The notes beneath the pieces are model-generated. The model was not told the origin of the DNA, searched no databases, and saw only the letters and a program-made list of their open reading frames with translations. The position numbers were made by a program, and so were the translations under genes. A stretch of 8,775 nt of DNA from Bacillota bacterium (GTDB lineage Bacteria > Bacillota > Clostridia > Christensenellales > CAG-138): contig JAEZIE010000293.1 in the NCBI GenBank assembly GCA_023416175.1, positions 1 through 8,775 of the forward strand, written 5' to 3'. Shown piece after piece: positions 6,256 through 8,775 of the stretch. Each line of letters opens with the position of its first letter. The stretch's first letter is position 1.

Positions 6256-6951
6256 CATAGACTGATCGCTTGGCTGTACCGGGTTCTGTTCCGAAGACCC
6301 AGGGGCGTCTATTATGTCCATTCGGGAGAAACGCTGCCGCCGCCGCTCACAGTGGAGGAGGAGCAGGAATGGATCGACCGCCTTTCCGCCGGGGATGAAG
6401 AGGCGCCGCATATCCTCATAGAACGCAACCTCCGGCTGGTGGTCTATATCGCGCGAAAATTCGAGAACACCGGCGTATGCATCGAAGATCTGATTTCCAT
6501 CGGCACCATCGGCCTAATCAAAGCTGTTAATACGTTCGATCCGGATAAACGCATCAAGCTTGCGACCTACGCCTCCCGCTGCATCGAGAACGAAATCCTG
6601 ATGCATTTGAGGCGCACCTGCAGGCTCAAGATGGAAGTCTCCCTGGATGAGCCGCTCAACATCGACTGGGACGGTAATGAATTGTTGCTTTCGGATATCT
6701 TGGGCACCGAAGGGGATTTGATTGGCCGGGGGATCGAGGACGAAGTGGACCGCGAACTGCTGCTTTCTGCGCTCAACAAGCTGACGGCGCGGGAACAGAA
6801 GATCGTGCAGCTCCGGTTCGGGCTCAATTCTGACCGGGAATGCACGCAGAAGCAGGTGGCGGATATGCTGGGCATTTCCCAAAGTTACATTTCCCGTTTG
6901 GAAAAGCGCATCATCAAACGGCTGCGCAAGGAAATCGCACGCATGGAATAA
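6253..6951 (+). CDS. sigE: RNA polymerase sporulation sigma factor SigE (pro-SigE)
   Basis: Mother-cell sigma factor made as an inactive precursor and activated by SpoIIGA. The protein has 232 residues against about 239 in B. subtilis. Residues 1 to about 20 form a basic, amphipathic pro-sequence ending at GVYY, the conserved cleavage context, followed by ETLPPPL. Then come sigma region 2 (ERNLRLVVYIARKFENTG, EDLISIGTIGLIKAVNTF, IKLATYASRCIENEILM), the SigE-typical stretch DEPLNIDWDGNELLLSD, and region 4 with the helix-turn-helix TQKQVADMLGISQSYISRLE. Identity to SigE by eye is very high, so this is not another sigma-70 member. The start is GTG, chosen for its Shine-Dalgarno sequence and pro-sequence match. 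The gene probably shares the spoIIGA promoter, since no promoter is obvious in the 199-nt gap. Confidence 0.96.
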   Translation: MHRLIAWLYRVLFRRPRGVYYVHSGETLPPPLTVEEEQEWIDRLSAGDEEAPHILIERNLRLVVYIARKFENTGVCIEDLISIGTIGLIKAVNTFDPDKRIKLATYASRCIENEILMHLRRTCRLKMEVSLDEPLNIDWDGNELLLSDILGTEGDLIGRGIEDEVDRELLLSALNKLTAREQKIVQLRFGLNSDRECTQKQVADMLGISQSYISRLEKRIIKRLRKEIARME

Positions 6952-6973
6952 TTGTTCTTCATACTTACATATA

Positions 6974-7008
6974 TAAATGATGCGCGCCGGGTTTCCGGCG
7001 CGCATTTA
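6974..7008. terminator. Bidirectional-type terminator hairpin after sigE
   Basis: ATGCGCGCCGG at 6980-6990 pairs perfectly with CCGGCGCGCAT at 6995-7005 around a GTTT loop. Flanking ATAAA and TTTAT can extend the stem across a small bulge. T-tracts on either side are short and interrupted, so efficiency is uncertain. It begins 23 nt past the sigE stop. Confidence 0.75.
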
Positions 7009-7011
7009 TGG

Positions 7012-7046
7012 ATAAAAGCTCGGCGAAGGGTGCTCGCCGGCAGCTT
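7012..7046 (-). terminator. Terminator hairpin downstream of sigG (minus strand)
   Basis: CGGCGA at 7021-7026 pairs with TCGCCG at 7034-7039, and AGCT at 7017-7020 can pair with AGCT at 7042-7045 across a 2-nt bulge. Read on the minus strand, the hairpin follows the sigG stop and ends in a TTTTAT run. It serves sigG, while the neighbouring hairpin mainly serves sigE. Confidence 0.7.
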
Positions 7047-7049
7047 GCC

Positions 7050-7823
7050 CTACACATACTTTTGCATATGCTTCAAAGCGTTCTTCTCCAACCTTGACAC
7101 CTGCGCCTGGCTGATGCCGATTTCCTTACTGACCTCCATCTGTGTCTTGCCTTCAAAAAAGCGCATCTTCACAATTCGCTGTTCGCGGTCCCCAAGGTGG
7201 GAAATGCCCTGCGTAATGGCGATGTTGTCCAGCCAAAGCGCGTCGTTTACCTTGGCATCGCCGATCTGGTCCATCACGAATATGGCGTCGCCGTCGTCGT
7301 GGTAGATGGGCTCGTAAAGCGAGATGGGGTCCTGTATGGCGTCGAGCGCGAACACAATCTCCTCTTCGGGCAACTCAAGCTCTTTTGCGATTTCGGCGAT
7401 GGTGGGCTCACGGGTGAGGGAATCCATCAGCCTCGTGCGCGCCTGGAGCGCCTTGTAGGCGACGTCCCGCAAAGAACGGCTGACGCGGATGGTGTTGTTA
7501 TCACGAAGGTGTCTTCGCACCTCGCCGATGATCATGGGTACGGCGTAGGTGGAAAACTTGACGTCGTGCGACAAGTCAAAGTTATCCAGCGCCTTAATCA
7601 GGCCGATGCAGCCGACTTGAAACAGGTCGTCCATCTGCTCCCCGCGGTTGGTGAACCGCTGAATCACGCTCAACACAAGGCGCAGATTGCTGCGCAAAAA
7701 TTCATCCCGTGCACCGGTATCCCCTTCTTTGACGCGCAGCAAAAGCGCGCGCATCTGTTTTTGGGTGAGCACCGGAAGCTTTGAGGTATCTACGCCGCAA
7801 ATTTCCACCTTGTTGAGCGCCAT
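7050..7823 (-). CDS. sigG: RNA polymerase sporulation sigma factor SigG
   Basis: Late forespore sigma factor of 257 residues (B. subtilis about 260). The N-terminus NKVEICGVDTSKLPVLT is the SigG signature. Region 2 follows (NLRLVLSVIQRFTNRGE, DDLFQVGCIGLIKALDNFD, VKFSTYAVPMIIGEVRR), then region 3 with EEEIVFALDAIQDPISLYEP, and region 4 with TQMEVSKEIGISQAQVSRLEK. The chosen ATG (7823) has AAAGGGGG 7 nt upstream; an in-frame ATG at 7850 would put that Shine-Dalgarno sequence inside the gene and is rejected. The gene runs opposite to sigE and meets it tail to tail, unlike the usual collinear spoIIGA-sigE-sigG order. Read-through from the spoIIG promoter therefore cannot make sense sigG mRNA here. 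It is divergent from yqfC. Confidence 0.97.
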   Translation of the reverse strand: MALNKVEICGVDTSKLPVLTQKQMRALLLRVKEGDTGARDEFLRSNLRLVLSVIQRFTNRGEQMDDLFQVGCIGLIKALDNFDLSHDVKFSTYAVPMIIGEVRRHLRDNNTIRVSRSLRDVAYKALQARTRLMDSLTREPTIAEIAKELELPEEEIVFALDAIQDPISLYEPIYHDDGDAIFVMDQIGDAKVNDALWLDNIAITQGISHLGDREQRIVKMRFFEGKTQMEVSKEIGISQAQVSRLEKNALKHMQKYV

Positions 7824-7868
7824 AACGGTTCCCCCTTTGTCCTGTTGCATCTCGGTACTCTCTATGAT

Positions 7869-7911
7869 TGCCGAAGCCGTACATTTTATCCGGCTCTAAG
7901 ACCCTTCGGCA
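7869..7911 (-). promoter_or_regulatory. Candidate sigma-F/sigma-G type promoter of sigG inside a nested inverted repeat
   Basis: On the minus strand GGATAAAATG (7891-7882) fits the -10 pattern GGnnAnAnTR of forespore promoters completely. At the expected -35 distance only a poor match to GYATA is seen; a GCATG lies 21 nt upstream, too far for the usual spacing. The -10 sits in a nested inverted repeat: TGCCGAAG at 7869-7876 with CTTCGGCA at 7904-7911, and AGCCG at 7875-7879 with CGGCT at 7891-7895. The gap to the sigG start is about 60 nt. Motif-based call only. Confidence 0.45.
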
Positions 7912-7987
7912 CCATGCGCAAAAGTATGGAAAAGCCGCGAAAAAAGGGGATAAATGGCCTAATCACGGTCAAAAAAACATGAAAAAT

Positions 7988-8000
7988 GGAATAATATTCC
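7988..8000. repeat. Short palindrome upstream of yqfC
   Basis: GGAATA and TATTCC flank a single A, a 13-bp operator-like palindrome lying 16 nt before the candidate -35 of yqfC. No known binding protein is recognised, and it could be chance in an AT-rich stretch. Confidence 0.35.
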
Positions 8001-8015
8001 GTTTTGGGCGGGGTT

Positions 8016-8044
8016 GACTATTTAAGCCTGCCGCCGCATAGCCT
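8016..8044 (+). promoter_or_regulatory. Candidate sigma-E promoter of yqfC
   Basis: GACTATT at 8016-8022 resembles the sigma-E -35 (kmATATT), and CATAGCCT at 8037-8044 resembles the -10 (CATACAnT), with a 14-nt spacer. The match is partial in both boxes, but spacing and distance to the start (about 44 nt) are right, and yqfC/yqfD belong to the SigE regulon in B. subtilis. Confidence 0.4.
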
Positions 8045-8087
8045 GTAGAGAATCCTCGTTGCGGGGAGCGGAAATTGGGGGGCTTTA

Positions 8088-8417
8088 ATGCGTATGGCAG
8101 GGAAAAAGAAGAAGGCTACGGGCACAAAGATACCGAAAAAACGGGCGCATAAGGCTCCATGGAACAGGCAGCTACTAACCAAGCTGGATCTGCCGGTGGA
8201 GACCGATGCGACCGTGCCCAAGCTTACCATGGTGGGGCGGGGCGATCTGCTGGTGGAAAACCACACGGGCGTACTGCAGTACGATCCCTCGCGCATCCGC
8301 CTGACCACGCATGAGGGCGTTCTGGAAATCAGCGGGACCGACTTAAATCTGCTGGAACTCTCCACAGGCCGCGCTTATGTGCGGGGGGTAATTTCGCAGA
8401 TCGGGTACGCGGAGTAA
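8088..8417 (+). CDS. yqfC: Sporulation protein YqfC
   Basis: Small protein of 109 residues of the YqfC family, expressed in the mother cell under SigE in B. subtilis; its biochemical role is unknown. The family core is seen from about residue 43: KLTMVGRGDLLVENHTGVL, then a repeating beta pattern (IRLTTHEGVLEISG, LNLLELSTGRAYVRGVISQI). The N-terminal 40 residues are rich in Lys and Arg and make the protein a little longer than the B. subtilis form (about 93 residues). The ATG at 8088 has a run of six G (8077-8082) 5 nt upstream; a second ATG at 8094 is possible but less well spaced. yqfD follows after 56 nt on the same strand, the usual pairing. Confidence 0.88.
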   Translation: MRMAGKKKKATGTKIPKKRAHKAPWNRQLLTKLDLPVETDATVPKLTMVGRGDLLVENHTGVLQYDPSRIRLTTHEGVLEISGTDLNLLELSTGRAYVRGVISQIGYAE

Positions 8418-8473
8418 ACACGAGTGAATAAGCCCATAAGGCTTGTGAACGGCTTAGGCGGCAGGTGGTAAAG

Positions 8474-8775
8474 ATGTGGAATTCTCTGTCCGGATATGTT
8501 ATGATACGTTTGGACGGCCTCGGCCTGGAACGCGTGCTTAACGCCATGCTTCTGGCCGGTATTCCCGTCTGGAACGTAAAAAAAGAAAGCCGCGCACGCT
8601 TGACTTTAGAAATGCGCGCCAAGGATTTTTATAGACTCAGGCCACTAAAGCGTGGAAAGCGCTGCCGTATCCATATCATAGAGCGGCATGGCATGCCTTT
8701 TCTGCTTGCGCGGTTCCGGTTCCGCAAGCTGCTCCTTCTCGGCCTCTTGCTGTGCGGGCTTCTTGTGATTGCGGC
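8474..8775 (+). CDS. yqfD: Sporulation protein YqfD, N-terminal part (3' end outside window)
   Basis: First 100 codons of YqfD, a membrane-anchored stage IV sporulation protein needed for normal spore formation in B. subtilis. The opening matches the family: a short lead, GYVMIRLDGLGLERVLN, then the conserved IPVWNVKK, a stretch ending in AKDFYRLRPLKR, and from about residue 84 the start of a strong membrane segment (KLLLLGLLLCGLL). The ATG has AGGTGG 5 nt upstream. The frame stays open to the window edge. A small hairpin (AAGCC/GGCTT, 8430-8444) lies between it and yqfC, with no T-run, so cotranscription is likely. Confidence 0.9.
   Translation, partial: MWNSLSGYVMIRLDGLGLERVLNAMLLAGIPVWNVKKESRARLTLEMRAKDFYRLRPLKRGKRCRIHIIERHGMPFLLARFRFRKLLLLGLLLCGLLVIA

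Noticed and set aside
7824..7850. Nine-codon N-terminal extension of sigG from ATG 7850
   Set aside because: The Shine-Dalgarno sequence AAAGGGGG would then lie inside the gene, and SigG proteins begin close to NKVEICGVD.

Overview
The window looks like a chromosomal segment of an endospore-forming Firmicute, most likely a member of the Clostridia. It carries the sporulation sigma factors SigE and SigG, the SigE-processing protease SpoIIGA, YqfC and the start of YqfD. Proteins and gene order are clostridial in style, base composition is moderate to fairly GC-rich, and ribosome binding sites are strong AGGAGG or GGGGG types. I cannot name the genus.

Region 1 (1-2120): the 3' end of an OmpR/PhoB-type response regulator gene overlaps the start of its partner histidine kinase gene by 4 nt. 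A clear rho-independent terminator follows. Region 2 (2120-4790): a two-gene operon with its own candidate promoter encodes a membrane protein made of two DUF1538 repeats plus a long acidic tail, then a protein made of two tandem PII-like domains. The pair looks like a transporter with a cytosolic, nucleotide-sensing PII-type regulator. Region 3 (4791-5225): no protein gene is visible. It holds several hairpins, a very strong terminator, and then a promoter with an extended -10 and a Spo0A-box-like site.

Region 4 (5226-6951) is the spoIIG locus: spoIIGA, then a roughly 145-bp structured inverted-repeat element, then sigE starting at a GTG. Region 5 (6952-7823) has back-to-back terminator hairpins and sigG on the minus strand, convergent with sigE. 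In Bacillus subtilis and many Clostridia sigG lies downstream of sigE in the same direction, so this is a rearranged locus. Region 6 (7824-8775) is a divergent promoter region followed by yqfC and the 5' part of yqfD on the plus strand.

Functionally, the right half is a sporulation block. Spo0A-type activation would make SpoIIGA and pro-SigE, SpoIIGA would cleave pro-SigE in the mother cell, SigE would switch on yqfC-yqfD, and SigG would act later in the forespore. The left half is a signalling pair and a probable ion or solute transporter with a PII partner. The least explained items are the DUF1538/double-PII operon and the structured element between spoIIGA and sigE.
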